Shown: positions 1-13,999, counted from the stretch's first letter. The stretch is 64,000 bases of DNA from Siphonodentalium dalli (GCA_032622095.1 CP136062.1:51969349-52033348); one strand, 5' to 3'. Numbers and translations are program-made. Notes: a model not told the origin generated them from the letters alone.

Positions 1-979
1 AATCATATGTTGCTACTGCTACACATATCTGGTTTAGAGTGTTTCCCCTTATATCATGGGTGTATGTTTTGACCAGTGGCCACATGGTCTCTAAGTCTAA
101 GAACCTCGATCGAGGTTTTTAACACAAATCGAGGTTTAGTACATCGAATTTGGGTTCTCCCTGACCTGTTTAAGTTAGTCAGGCTGAAAAGTCTCATTCG
201 AGTTCACTGAATAAAGATCCGAATGCAAATGCCGACTTCCCCCCATTACAACACTTGTCCAGGTATGTTGTCAGGCACGGACATTAAATAATGGCTGACC
301 CGCGGCCGTGTACACACCTCAGTCAGTCAGTGTGTGCACGTTAAAGAACGCTAGGGTCACCAAGTTACTCGGCCGTGGTAGCACTGGACCAGTGCGTCTA
401 CAACCAGAATTGGTTCCTGCACTGTAATATCTACAGATACAGATACAGATACAGAAGACCAAGAACTTGAAGAAGTTAGAAATGGAAGTAAATCTCAATC
501 TCAATGATGAATGAAAGTCGACCAGTTGCCAAATTCCCAAATCTTTGCAATGTAATTTGTAGTAAACATTGTTTTTTGATAGATTTCGTGTTTCATTGAC
601 GGATTTGAATAAATAGTCTTGAATTTTAATAATCTATTCTGATTCCAGTCCAATGCTTACTTCGGCAGTTAAATAAGGAAGACGAAAGAGGACGAAGCGT
701 CCTGAAAAGTCTTGACGCCATCGTTGCTCGTCCGCTCGTCTTTTACCGGTTCCCAATTCAAGTAATTGAATAAAACACAGAACGCACTTGCGGCACAGAC
801 CGATATCTGGAACAGTTAACAGATATGGCTCATTCATAATTAGACCTACGTAAATTTCCATTCTTGCCTTTCTGTTAACCAATAACTGTTACTAGTATGC
901 AATACAAGAGCCCATTTATAACACCGTTATAATGATTAAAGACCAACTTAATTTTTGAATGACAGATCACATTATATAT
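1..979. other. No gene recognised
   Basis: Nothing with exon signals or recognisable protein similarity was found. It contains a short (CAGATA)n run at about 431-453 and a CAGT run near 320. The short frames here show no supporting features. Confidence 0.5.
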
Positions 980-2040
980 AATACTAGCCGATGAGCCCGA
1001 CGTTGTCCGGGCTATTCAAAAACCAAATTTCAAGTCGATAGCTCTACCCGTTTCCGAGATCTGGTCTGCGCATGCGCGAAGCTGGCGTCGCACGGGCTCG
1101 GCCACCCGATAAAATTCGTATCCGGGGCAAGATACATTCACATAGCAAATTTCAAGTCGATAGCTTCACCCGTTTCCGAGATCTCGTCTGCGCATGCGCG
1201 AAGCGGGCGCCACACGGGCTCGCCAATACGACGTTGACGACTGCCTGCTCAAACTACACACACGTACCAAGTTTCGTCCCGATCGGTCGAGAATCGTAGA
1301 TTTGTATAAATGACATACATACATACAGACAGACAGACAGACAGAGGTCTTCAAAATATATAGGAGATATTCCACATTATATATACCACTAGCAGATAGC
1401 CTGCCACTGGCGGGATTGGTCCCATGGCTTTGGTCGATCCATTATTTTTTTTCTTCTTCAAGGTAACCCCGTACAGGCACGCCGACAAAAGTATTCCCCG
1501 TCCTGGGTTGACCATACATAACAAATTTCACGTCGATGTCACCGCTGACGACCGAGATATCGCCCAAGGTCATTTGTGGGTACCCGTTTCAAGGTCAAGG
1601 TCACCTCAGGCGGACAAACTGACCCGACGAAATCTCCCCCGTCCCTCGGAAGCCCTAAGTAGGAAATTTCGTCTCGATATCCCCAGTTTCCGAGACGGTC
1701 CATTGAGCCGTATTTATACTCGTGTATATAAACACTCTTTAACAACGACACCGCAGATACGAACGCTCTTTAATCATTAACCCATCAATTCCAACGACGG
1801 TGTCAGGGTGAAGGAGTGCTCGGACGTTCTCAGAAGCGGTGCGATGACACTTCTCGTGGGTTTTTACCCTTATATAGCAAGTTTGGGCTCAATCGGTCGA
1901 GCCGTTTTCGAGTCTATAAAGGACAAATATACGGAAGTATCAAAATATATAGTAGACTAGCAGGTTAGCCCGCCACTGGCGTGGTTGGTCAGAAACATGA
2001 CATTTTTAAAATTATTTTGTTTTTATTTTTTAATATTAAT

Positions 2041-2378
2041 TTAACCTCTTCGCTGCTATGACGTCCGTATCTATTACGGACGTAAAAGTGCACGCCGTGT
2101 GCTATATGGTCCGTAGGTACTACGGACCTACTTCAGCACACTAGAAGTAGGCCATTATACATAACTGGAACTCAGAGATTAGTGCATCGGAACAACTGTA
2201 TCTCGACGTTTCAAACAGTGTATGATGTTCCACGATTGTGAACAATAATAGCATTTCAGCTGAGTCACTTTTATGGTTCTTTTGACATTCCCAGCTATAT
2301 TTTCCCATTGGAAAATGCCAATAACGTCACCAGCCCAGCACACGACGTCATAACGTCACTTAGCAGCGAAGAGGTTAA
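2041..2378. mobile_element. TTAA-flanked MITE (piggyBac-type)
   Basis: TTAA occurs at both ends with TIR CCTCTTCGCTGCTA at the left and its complement TAGCAGCGAAGAGG at the right. It is about 338 bp and non-coding. TTAA target duplication plus a CC-start TIR is typical of piggyBac-derived MITEs. Confidence 0.8.
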
Positions 2379-2624
2379 TGTTTTTTAAATTTAATATATT
2401 TGTTTTCTGAATTTTTTAATATTTATTTTAAAAAAAAATCTTTTTTATAATTTTATTTTTTATTTTTAAAAAAAAAAAAATTTTAATTTTAAATTGTTTG
2501 AATTAAATTGTTTGTTTCTGGCGGAAAAATTTACCCGATGAAATCCCCCCTTCCTAGGAACGACAGACAACGCATTCTTTGTTTTTCTTTTTTTTTAACC
2601 TGCCCGTACCCGTCCTAATGTCGT

Positions 2625-2890
2625 GAAATCTCTCTGCATAATATTTCGAGCGATAACATTGCATTGAATTGAAAACAAACACTTCCCGTCGTGAAATCTC
2701 CCTACGATAACATTGCATTGAATTGAAAACAAACGCTTCCCGTCGGGAAATCTCTCTGCATAATATTTCGAGTCTGCCGTACCCGTCCTAATGTCGTGAA
2801 ATCTCTCTGCATAATATTTCGAGCGATAACATTGCATTGAATTGAAAACAAACGCTTCCCGTCATGAAATCTCTCTGCATAATATTTAGA
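2625..2890. repeat. Short satellite, ~66 bp units
   Basis: Units contain GATAACATTGCATTGAATTG, then AAAACAAACGCTTCCCGTCG and TGAAATCTCTCTGCATAATA. Related runs lie at about 4890-5050, 5180-5330, 7725-7790, 8115-8370, 8935-9215 and 9460-9490, always inside type-1 chain units. Confidence 0.8.
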
Positions 2891-3876
2891 CCGACAGGCT
2901 ACAATCAGACTCCCGTCATACAGATAAGTAGATAGTGAAAACGACGCTCTTTATATAGACACTGCGGAAAAAGAACGCTCTTTATATGTCAACGCTATTA
3001 ACCCCGAAGTGCCGATTGCGGTGATTTTGATGATTGGGAAGGGAGAAACGGTGCTCTGAGCTTCTCCAAAACGCGACCACGGCGGTGTCCGTGGGATTTT
3101 ACTTATATACGAAATTTGAGCACGATCCGTCAACGTGTTTTCGATTCTATGAAGTACACACACACACACACATATATATATATACGGAAGTCTCAAAATA
3201 TATAATATAGACTAGCAGGTTAGCCCGCCACTGGCGGCATTCGTCCCATGGCTTTGTTCGAAAAAGCAATTGCAACAGGTTCCGAGACACTTGTGCTGCA
3301 TTTGCACCAAATTTCGGCAATAGTCAGAAACATGACAATTTTAATTAAATTTTTTGTTTTTCAATGATTTTTTTTCTTTTTTTTCAATGAGTTAATTGTG
3401 CCTTTTTAATTTTTTAATTGAATTTTTTGTTTTTAAATTTCACCCGATTTTTTTTTTTTCAATGAACCCGTCCATGACACTTCCCGTATTTAGCAAGTTT
3501 GAGCTCAATCGGTTCGAGTCTATAAAGGACACACACATATATATGACACTTCCCGTAGGTAGCAAGTTTGAGCTCAATCGGCATTCCCTGGAATTTCCCA
3601 GTCAATATTTAGCAAATTTGAGCTCAATCGGTTCGAGTCTATAAAGGACACACTCATATATATGACACTTCCCGTAGGTAGCAAGTTTGAGCTCAATCGG
3701 CATTCCCTGGAATTTCCCAGTCACCAACGCGGCGTAATTTTGGTACATATATAGAGACCAATTGTCCATCGGCTGTCATGTATAGTAAAGATGTCTTATA
3801 AGCCGACATTGTCGTGGGGATTCCCGTTCCTACACGCGTTTTCGATTCTATGAAGTACCCACATATATACACACAT

Positions 3877-3909
<33 letters not shown>

Positions 3910-4629
3910 CTAGAAGGTGACCCGACTTCGTCCGGGCTATTCAAAAACCAAATTTCAAGTCGATTGCTCCACCCGTTTCCGAGATCTGGTCTGCGCATGC
4001 GCGAAGCTGGCGTCGCACGGGCTCGGCGACCCGATAAAATTCGTATCCGGGGCAAGATACATTCACATACCAAATTTCAAGTCGATAGCTCCACCCGTTT
4101 CCGAGATATATAGCCCAATGTCATTTGCGGATACCTCGGCCGGTGATGAGTTAACGCGACATCGGCCGGTTAAGAGTTAACGCGATCACGTCACGATATG
4201 TTGATGGCGTAATATATTTACGCAATGATTTTCGATGAGCGAAGCATGGTCCTGCGTTCTTCCCGATAATTAAGGTAGAAACTTTAAACGTACACAGGCG
4301 TGTGATACATCATTGGAAAGATGAAGCGCCACAGATTCTAACCGTGCAAATTATATGACTGGCAATTTATTATTCGCGCTATATCGAATCGATTTGTGAG
4401 CACCGAACTGAAATATATTAGCGCAAAACGGCGTAAAAACAGATTTGACCTCGGCACGTGAAACGTTGACCTCGGATCTGAAAATCAATAGGCCTATGTT
4501 ACTCCTGACCCGAAAATACCCCCACATACCAAGTTTCATCGAAATCGGCTGGGCCATTTTCGAGTCCATCGATTACACACACAGACACACACACACACAC
4601 ACACACACAGATCTTTCAAAATATAGAAT

Positions 4630-4631
<2 letters not shown>

Positions 4632-4701
<70 letters not shown>
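4632..4701. repeat. (TA)n microsatellite
   Basis: An uninterrupted TA run of about 70 bp forms the tail of a chain unit. The short frames reading YIYIYI are artefacts of this run. Confidence 0.95.
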
Positions 4702-4703
<2 letters not shown>

Positions 4704-4875
4704 GGAAGTCTCAAATTATATAGTAGATTGGCAGATTCCAGTAGCTTTATAACGGTATATCTGGGAAGAAATCTGATGCTATATTCGTGATTATCTGGGA
4801 TGATTTCGGTATATACCGTATGTACTGTAAAAACAAAGCGGTCAATGGAACCGTATTTATACTCGTCGTGTATAT

Positions 4876-5449
4876 AGACGCTCAGTACGATAACATTGTA
4901 TTGAACTGAAAACAAACGCTTCCCGTCGTGAAATCATCTCTCTGCATAATATTTCGAGGGATAAAATTGCATTGAATTGAAAACAAACGCCGGCTTCCCG
5001 TCGTGAAAACCTCTCTGCATAATATTTCGAGCGACAGGCTACAATCTCTCTGCAGATGCTAATAGCGTTGAATGGTAAACAAAACGCTCTTTATAGCGAT
5101 GCGTCAAAAACAAACGCTCATTAAATTATGACTTGATTAACCACCGCGGTGCCGATTGCGGTAGACGCTCAGTACGATAACATTGTATTGAACTAAAAAC
5201 AAACGCTTCCCGTCGTGAAATCATCTCTCTGCATAATATTTCGAGGGATAAAATTGCATTGAATTGAAAACAAACGCCGGCTTCCCGTCGTGAAAATCTC
5301 TCTGCATAATATTTCGAGCGACAGGCTACAATCTCTCTGCAGATGCTAATAACGTTGAATGGTAAACAAAACGCTCTTTATAGCGATGCGTCAAAAACAA
5401 ACGCTCATTAAATTATGACTTGATTAACCCCCGCCGTGCCTTTGCGGTG
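4876..5449. repeat. 287 bp direct tandem duplication
   Basis: Two copies begin AGACGCTCAGTACGATAACA at 4876 and 5163 and match closely throughout, including the satellite units and the paired CGCTC motifs. The high similarity points to a recent event. Confidence 0.85.
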
Positions 5450-6440
5450 ATTTGGGAGTGGATAAAGGGTGCTCTGAGCTTCTCCAAAACGCAACCACGG
5501 CGGTGTCGGTGGGATTTTACACTTACATACGAAATTTGAGCTCAATCTGTACACGCGTTTTGGATTCTATGAAGTACACACACACAAATATACGAAGTCT
5601 AAAAATATATAGTATAGACTAGCAGGTTAGCCCGCCACTGGCGTGGTTCGTCTCATGGCTTTGTTCGAAAAAGCTTTTTTAATTTTTTTAATTAATTATT
5701 TTTTCAATTCGTCGAAATCCGCCAGTTTTACCCGATTTGACCTTGAATTGATCATTTTCAAGGTCAGGTCGGGGTAACAATTTAACCCGCCCATGACACT
5801 TCCCGTAGGTAGCAAGTTTGAGCTCAATCGGTTCGAGTCTATAAAGGACACACACATATATATCATGTGTGGGTACCCGTTTCAAGGCGAATATCACCTA
5901 GGGCGGAAAAACTGACCCGATCCCCGTTCCTAGGAAGCCCTAATTATTAAGTACGTAAGAATCACACAACACGCTCATGTCTGGATACCGACGCTGATGC
6001 CTTGTACAGACGTAATAATCACATTACGCACATACGCTCTTTATCAACTACACTGCGGATAGGAAACGCTCTTTAACTATCAACCCGATTAACCCCGCAG
6101 GGCCGTTTGCGGTGACTTTGATGATTGGGAGTGGAGAATGAGTGCTCAGAGCTTCTCCAAAAATGCCGCGACGACCATTCTCGTGGTTTTTTACCCTTAG
6201 ATAGGAAGTTTGAGCTCGATCTGACCAGCCGTTTTCGATTCTATAAAGGACAAACACACACATATACCGAAGTCTCAAATTATATAGTAGACTAGCAGGT
6301 TAGCCCGCCACCGGCGGCGTTTGTCCGAAACATGACATTTTTAAAATTATTTTGTTTTTATTTATATTTTTTTTAAATTTTTAATATTATGTTTTTTTGT
6401 TTTTTTTAATATTAATTTAATGTTTTTTTAATTTAATTAA

Positions 6441-6583
6441 GAAATAAATACACGGTGTAGAGGTGTGTATGGTCAAGTTGTACCACAAAAAACTGATTGT
6501 AGGACGACGCGTAGCGGAGTCCTACAATCAGTTTTTTGTGGTACAACTTGACCATACACACCGATACACCGTGTATTTATTTC
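6441..6583. repeat. Long near-perfect palindrome (~60 bp arms)
   Basis: The left arm starts GAAATAAATACACGGTGTA and the right arm ends with the complement. The central loop is GACGCGTAGCGGA. The inner arm reads TGATTGTAGGAC. A foldback element or MITE is likely; the transcript would form a very stable hairpin. Confidence 0.85.
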
Positions 6584-6592
6584 TTTTGTAAT

Positions 6593-7487
6593 ACGACTGA
6601 AAGTTTATGGTCACAATTCGACTGAATAGTCAACGAAATACTGCGCTTTTTCGGTGTCAGGTGAGAAAACATTTCGTGGTGTAATTCGCATTGGGCGTAC
6701 TCGATTTCTTTGCATGGAGTACTCCGTTAATCTTGTCTTGTTATGAAATTCCCCCGTTGACTTTTCGAGGCACCTCTTCTTGAAAATAATCGTTGTGATT
6801 GGCTAAAAAACGATGTGTTTTCAGCGGCGCCCGTGCCTTTCATTTAAATTGTACAGGAAATACGATTGCGGTCATTTCTCATTTTCTGTGTTGAACGTTG
6901 TTGGGACAACATGAATATGATCATCGACTATGGACCATTTTCCTTACACAAAGCGATCTAAATGATCTAGTTTACTAAACTAATCTTACCCCCTTCTGTA
7001 CTGGTGAACAAACGCTTTCATTTTCAACTTGATTCCGAAATATCGAATATGATCGAGATTCGAATCGACGAATGCACAGCCCGGCCCCATGCCATGGATT
7101 TATTTTGTCATTTAATATACTTATTAAGTAACTTTCTTTGGTCGTAACATATATCAATATACCATAACATCATTTGGACCATATTCATTGGCAACCAAAC
7201 TGGTTTCAAGCGACAAATCGCTAGAAAATTCGCAAGATTGTCAAGATGTAGCAAAATTCAAAGGGTTACGGGTGCGGGTGTACTCCGTTGATGCCCCGTT
7301 TGCGCGGAGTTAGAAAAGACGGGAAAAGTCGCGTGCGGCGATCTGAATAAACCGATTGTTTTCGTGGTACAATCGGAAAAAGTAGAATTGTACCACAAAA
7401 CTGGAACGAGATAGCCATGGTAACTCGGGCCACTGGCCAATCAGAACATGGCTTTTAAGCATAGTTAGGCAGGGTCGTATTACAATT
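6593..7487. mobile_element. Possible TIR element without coding capacity
   Basis: TGTAATACGAC at the left is matched by GTCGTATTACA at the right, about 0.9 kb apart, directly next to the palindrome. No credible protein is encoded. The TIR is short, so the boundaries are tentative. Confidence 0.4.
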
Positions 7488-9201
7488 TATGTTTTTTTGA
7501 ATTTTTTAATATTTATTTAATTATTAATTTAATTTCATTTAATCCCCCCTTCCTAGGAACGACATACAACGCATTCTTTGTTTTTCAATGAGTTAATTCA
7601 TGGTACCCGTCCTAAACTTCCCCGTTATTTAACCTGCCCGTGGCTATTGAGCAGCCCCTGAAGAGGTTGTCCACCCTTACGAGATGGTCAATAGTCCCCG
7701 AAAAGAGCGGACAGTCAATTAATCCCGTCGTGAAATCTCTCTGCATAATATTTCGAGCGATAACGTTGCGTTGGATTGTAAACAAACGCTTCTTAGATCA
7801 ATTCTGCCTTTTGCATTTTGCGTTTCTCATCCGTATTTCGCATGGGGTAGTCGTTTAGCTATGTCGATTGCAATAAAGAGCGTTCGTCGTTAACATCTCC
7901 GAATATGGTCAATATAAAGATCGTTAATGCCTTAACCCCCGAAGTGGCGTTTGCGGTGATTTTGATATTTAATTGTTTTTTTATTTTTAAATTGTTTTAA
8001 ATTTTTTGTTTCTGGCGGAAAAATTTACCCGATGAAATCCCCCCTTCCTATGAACGAGAGACAACGCATTCTTTTCTTTTTTTCTTTTTTTTTAACCTGC
8101 CCGTACCCGTACTAATGTCATGAAATCTCTCTGCATAATAATTCGAGCGATAACATTGCATTGCATTGAAAACAAACGCTTCCCGTCGTGAAATCTCTCT
8201 GCGATAACATTGCATTGAATTGAAAACAAACGCTTCCCGTCGTGAAATCTCTCTGCATAATATTTCGAGTCTGCCGTACCCGTCCTAATGTCATATTTGA
8301 GCGATAACATTGCATTGAATTGAAAACAAACGCTTTCCGTCGTGAAATCTCTCTGAATAATATTTCGAGCGACTCCCGTCATACAGATAAGTAGATAGCG
8401 AAAACGACGCTCTTTATATAGACACTGCGGAAAACGAACGCTCTTTATATATCAACGCTATTAACCCCGAAGTGCCGATTGCGGTAATTTTGATGATTGG
8501 GAAGGGAGAAAAGGTGCTCTGAGCTTCTCCAAAATGCGACCACGACGGTGTCCGTGGGATTTTACACTTATATACGAAATTTGAGCTCAATCTGTACACA
8601 CGTTTTGGATTCCATGAAGTACCCACATATATACACACACACATATATATATATATAGGGAAGTCTCAAATTATATAGTAGACTAGCCGGTTAGCCCGCC
8701 ACTGGCGGCATTCGTCCCATGGCTTTGTTTCAGAAACATGACATTTTTGTAATTATTTTGTTTTTATTTATTTTTGTTTTTTATTTTTTAATATGAATTT
8801 AATGTTTTTTAAATTTAATATATTTTGTTTCTGAATTAAATTTTAAATTGTTTTAATAATTTTTTTGGTTTCTGGCGGAAAAATTTACCCGTAGAAATCC
8901 CCCCTTCCTAGGACCGACAGACAACGCATTCTTTGTTTCGTGAAATCTCTCTACGATAACATTGCATTGAATTGAAATTAAATTTTAAATAATTAAATTT
9001 TTTGTTTCTGGCGGAAAAATTTACCCGTAGAAATCCCCCCTTCCTAGGAACGACAGACAACGCATTCTTTGTTTCGTGAAATCTCTCTACGATAACATTG
9101 CATTGAATTTAAAACAAACGCTTCCCGTCGGGCAATCTGTCTGCATAATATTTCGAGTCTGCCGTACCCGTCGTAATGTCGTGAAATCTCTCTGCATAAT
9201 A

Positions 9202-9724
9202 GATAACATTGCATTGAATCTGTTGTTGGCATTCAGGGCTTCGGGTCGTTGTTGTTGGCATCACGGCTCCCTGAAAACTCTCACATTGCCGAAAACGTGT
9301 ATTTAGTAATATCGTTGTTGTTGATATTTACGGCTTGGGGGGTTATTTTCTCGCCAACAATGTCGTTGGCGTTCACGGTTTGGTGCAGTGTGTATAGCTG
9401 CGTGAGTTAGCAGGAATCGAGGGGTGTAAGTTTAGAGCTTGTTTATATGAATGTTTCAGTATTTCGAGCGATAACATTGCATTGAATCTGTTGTTGGCAT
9501 TCAGGGCTTCGGGTCGTTGTTGTTGGCATCACGGCTCCCCAAAAACTCTCACATTGCCGAAAACGTGTATTTAGTAATATCGTTGTTGTTGATATTTACA
9601 GCTTGGGGGCTATTTTCTCGCCAACAATGTCGTTGGCGTTCACGGTTTGGGGCAGTGTGTATAGCTGCGTGAGTTAGCAGGAATCGAGGGGTGTAAGTTT
9701 AGAGCTTGTTTATATGAATGTTTC
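9202..9724. repeat. 268 bp direct tandem duplication
   Basis: The segment starting GATAACATTGCATTGAATCT at 9202 repeats at 9470 with only a few differences. It contains GTTGTTGGCATTCAGGGCTT-type GTTGTTG motifs not seen in other chain units. Confidence 0.88.
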
Positions 9725-12700
9725 GGAAATAGACTAAGATTTTCAGCCGTAACAAAAATGTATACATCAGAAAATGTAAATTCTATATTTTGCGAGGTAT
9801 TAGCAAGTTTTGGCTCAACGGGTTTAGCAGTTTGAAGTGAATATGGATATAAAAATATACAGATATAAAAAAAATGTAGAGTTACTCCTCTTGGATCGCG
9901 AGCGAATATCAATTAACCCCGAAGTGCCGATTGCGGTGAATTTGATGATTGGGAAGGGAGAGACGGTGCTCTGAGGTTCTCGAAAACACGACTACGGCCG
10001 TGTCGGTGGGATTTTACACTTACATACGAAATTTGAGCTCAATATGTACACGCATTTTGGATTCTATGAAGTACCCACACACATATATACATATATATAT
10101 ACGAAGTCTCAAAATATATAGTATAGACTAGCAGGTTATCCCGCCACTGGCGGCGTTGGTCAGAAACATGACATTTTTTTGGCTTTTCAACGAGTTAATT
10201 GTGCCTTTTTAATCAAGAGAAATTATGGTACCCGTCCCTAAAAGATTTAAGGTACATCGGGCGGAAAGAACTGACCCGATGAAAAATTGTTGAGCCCGAC
10301 GTTGTCCGGGCTATTCAAAAACCAAATTTCAAGTCGATAGCTCCATCCGTTTCCAAGATCTGGTCTGCGCATGTGCGAAGCTGGTGTCGCACGGGCTCGG
10401 CGACCCGATAAAATTCGTATCCGGGGCAAGATACATTCACATACCAAATTTCAAGTCGATAGCTCCACCCGTTTCCGAGATCTCGTCTGCGCATGCACTG
10501 CACGGGTGTCGCACGGGCTTGTCAATATGACAACGACGACCACCTGGTCAAACTACACTCATGTACCAAGTTTCGTCCCGATCGGTCGAGGTGTTGGTAT
10601 CTGATGCAAAAGACGAAATTGTGAGTGTTGGTTTGTAACCGGGATTTCTGAGAAGCATTATGCCTATATCCACACTAACTACCCCCCTCCCCCCTAAGCC
10701 CTGACCTAAGTGTCATACATACTATAACAATGATGTTGTAAGAGTACTATGGCATCCAATAAATCTCCCCGCATAAGAAACCACTCAAAAGTATTGTTCC
10801 CGTATATCTCTCTGCAGATGCTAATAACGTTGAATGGTAAACAGACGCTCTTTATAGCGATGCGTCAAAAACAAACGCTCATTAAATTATCACTTGATTA
10901 ACAACCGCAGTGCCGTTTTTTGTGACTGAGATTGGAGAACGGGTGCTCTGAGCTTCTCCAACACGCGACGCCGACGGTTTTTACACTTATATACGAAATT
11001 TGAGCTCAATCTGTCCACGCGTTTTCGATTCCATGAAGTACACATATACACACACACATATATATATACATATATACGGAAGTCTCAAAATATATAGTAC
11101 TAGCCGATGAGCCCGACGTTGTCCGGGCTATTCGACCCGATAAAATTTGTATCCGGGGCAAGATACATTCACATACCAAATTTCAAGTCGATAGCTCCAC
11201 CCGTTTCCGAGATCTCGTCTGCGCATGCGCGAAGCTGGCGTCACACGGGCTCGGCGACCAGATAAAATTCGTATCCGGGGCAAGATACATTCACACCCCA
11301 AATTTCAAGTCGATAGCTCTGTCCGGGCTATTCAAAAACCAAATTTCAAGTCGATAGCTCCACCCGTTTCCGAGATCCGGTCTGCGCATGCGCGAAGCTG
11401 GCGTCGCACGGGCTCGGCGACCCGATAAAATTCGTATCCGGGGCAAGACACATTCACATACCAAATTTCAAGTCGGTAGCTCCACCCGTTTCCGAGATCT
11501 GGTCTGCGCATGCGTGAAGCTTGCGTCGCACAGGCTCGGCGACCCGATGAAAATCGTATCCGGGGCAAGATACATTCACATAGCAAATTTCAAGTCGATA
11601 GCTCCACCCGTTTCCGAGATGTCGTCTGCGCATGCGCTGCACGGGCGTCGCACGGGCTCGCCAATACGACAAGGACGACCGCCTGGTAAAACTACACACA
11701 CGTACCAAGTTTCGTCCCGATTGGTCGAGAATCGTAGATTTGTATAAAGGACATACAGACAGACAAACAGAGGTCTTCAAAATATATAAGAGACTAGCCG
11801 ATGAGCCTGAGGTTGTCCGGGCTATTCAAAAACCAAGTTTCAAGTCGATAGCTCCACCCGTTTCCGAGATCTGGTTTGCGCATGCGCGAAGCTGGCGTCG
11901 CACGGGCTCGGCGACCCGATAAAATTTGTATCGGGTGCAAGATACATTCACATAGCCAATTTCAAGTCGATAGCTCCACCCGTTTCCGAGATCTTGTCTG
12001 CGCATGCGCGAAGATGACTTAAAGCTCTGATTCAAGGAGAGTACATCCCAACAATGTCAACAAATGCACAAAACGTTAGTTTGTGGCGTTTGGTAGACAT
12101 AGAATTCCTGGCTAACATATAAAGAGCGTTATCTGTGAACGGATTCCTGATATGGAAATAATAAAGAGCGTCTATATCTCGTCTGCGCATGAAGCTGCAG
12201 TGTGATTTAGCATGTTCACAAGTACTTTTGGCCACATTTCTGTGTGTCTAAAAGGACGTTCTTAAATTTCAAATACTCGTGCAGGGTCAAAGCTTTCCTG
12301 CGAATACAGGCCAGCGGGATCTGTTAGCTTATCACTTGATTAACCACCGCATAGGAAACCACTCAAAAGTATTGTTCCCGTATATCTCTCTGCAGATGCT
12401 AATAACGTTGAATGGTAAACAAACGCTCTTTATAGCGATGCGTCAAAAACAAACGCTCATTAAATTATCACTTGATTAACCACCGCAGTGCCGTTTTTTG
12501 TGACTGAGAGTGGAGAATGGGTGCTCTGGGCTTCTCCAAAATGCGACGTCGACGATTCCCGGTGGGATTTGACCTTTGGATAGGAAGTTTGGTCTCGATG
12601 GGTCAACCCGTTTTCGATTCTATAAAGGACATACAGACAGACAAACAGAGCTCTTCAAAATATATAATAGACTAGCCGATGAGCCCGACGTTGTCCGGGC

Positions 12701-13145
12701 TATTCAAAAACCAAATTTCAAGTCGATAGCTCCACCCGTTTCCGAGATCTCGTCTGCGCATGCGCTGCACGGGCGTCGCATGTTGTAAGAGTACTATGGC
12801 ATCCAATAAATCTCCCCGCATAGGAAACCACTCAAAAGTATTGTTCCCGTATATCTCTCTGCAGATGCTAATAACGTTGAATGGTAAACAAACGCTCTTT
12901 ATAGCGATGTGTCAAAAACAAACGCTCATTAAATTATCACTTGATTAACCACCGCAGTGCCGTTTTTTGTGACTGAGAGTGGAGAATGGGTGCTCTGGGC
13001 TTCTCCAAAATGCGACGTCGACGATTCCCGTGGGATTTTACCTTTGGATAGGAAGTTTGGTCTCGATCGGTCAACCCGTTTTCGATTCTATAAAGGACAG
13101 ACAGACAAACAAACAGAGGTCATCAAAATACATGTATATAAGAGA

Positions 13146-13854
13146 TTTGGAAAGAGGAACCAAAAATATATATATTCTACCGGAATACGGAACAGCTGGC
13201 CTACGAGTGTCAACTAAGTGACAGTGAATATCAGATTCCCGGACTTTCCTGGTTATTAACCCGAAATGCATCATAATTCACAACTCAAGAGAGTTATTCC
13301 CCTTCCATTGAGTATAATAGACTGGCAGTACAGACCAGATCAAAATTAAACACATAACATACGTCGGTACCTTGACAAAAATAACATGTTCACAGTTTAA
13401 TCAACCGAATAAGTTGATAATACAATGGTTTGGAGCTTCCTCTTTCAAATGGTACTGTATATAATATGGAATATGTTGTATATAACATGATCTGGGGATT
13501 CAAAAATGATATAGGCCTTTAAGTTATTAAAGTACACAATTTATAACCACTAGCCTAAGTACATTTCAAATATACTGTTCACAGTTTTGAAATAAGAAAA
13601 CTAGTATATAAGAGAGAAGTCAGGACAAAATAGGGAGAAGTGGCACATTTTAGCGAGAAGATGTCTCCTAAGTCACCCTCTTGTCTGGTCCCTGGATTGA
13701 ACAAATTATGCTCAAGGATGTTAATATTAAATATCTTTAATGGTATTTAAATACTGTTTTACACTATCAGCTATTCTAGCTGGCATAACAGAGTACATGT
13801 ACTATGAATATTACAAACATTTGGTGTTATGTATTGACCCCAATATTGCATATA
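13146..13854. other. No gene recognised
   Basis: AT-rich sequence between the repeat chain and the first palindromic MITE. I saw no exon signals with coding support and no recognised repeat. Confidence 0.5.
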
Positions 13855-13999
13855 CAGTAATGCCCTAAATAATCGACTCCTTAACTACAGCAGAATTATG
13901 AGTAACTTTTCAGGATTTAGTTGCAAATATGGCTTTTTGCCATTCATCGGAAAGCTCTCAGTGCTGTGGTTAAGGAGTCGATTATTTAGGGCATTACTG
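13855..13999. mobile_element. Palindromic TA-flanked MITE (family B), shortened copy
   Basis: It starts CAGTAATGCCCTAAATAATC and ends with the complement, with TA on both sides. The TIR form and TA duplication fit a Tc1/mariner/pogo-type element. One arm is shortened compared with the other four copies. Confidence 0.8.

Larger units (their letters stand above)
980..13145 (+). repeat. Head-to-tail chain of ~12 related repeat units with microsatellite tails
   Basis: Units start near 985, 1386, 1956, 3209, 3907, 5617, 6291, 8682, 10126, 11097, 11792 and 12670 with GACTAGC-type heads. Two head types alternate: one reading AGCAGGTTAGCCCGCCACTG, the other AGCCGATGAGCCCGACGTTG. Bodies contain repeated phrases such as CAAATTTCAAGTCGATAGCT and ACCCGTTTCCGAGATCT. 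Most tails read CGATTCTATAAAGGACA, a CA/TA or CAGA microsatellite, then TCAAAATATATAGTA, followed directly by the next head. Overlapping open frames on both strands result from few stops in the repeat and are not genes. A mobile element that inserts at its own tail is likely; the class is undetermined. Confidence 0.8.

Noticed and set aside
3693-4113. Overlapping 99-126 codon frames on both strands
   Set aside because: They fall entirely in the chain repeat and recur in every unit; frames read through microsatellites (YIYIYI, HTHTHT).
10247-12035. Dense set of 60-119 codon frames on both strands
   Set aside because: All derive from the CAAATTTCAAGTCGATAGCT repeat, which happens to lack stops; copies differ by frame and no gene-like conservation is visible.
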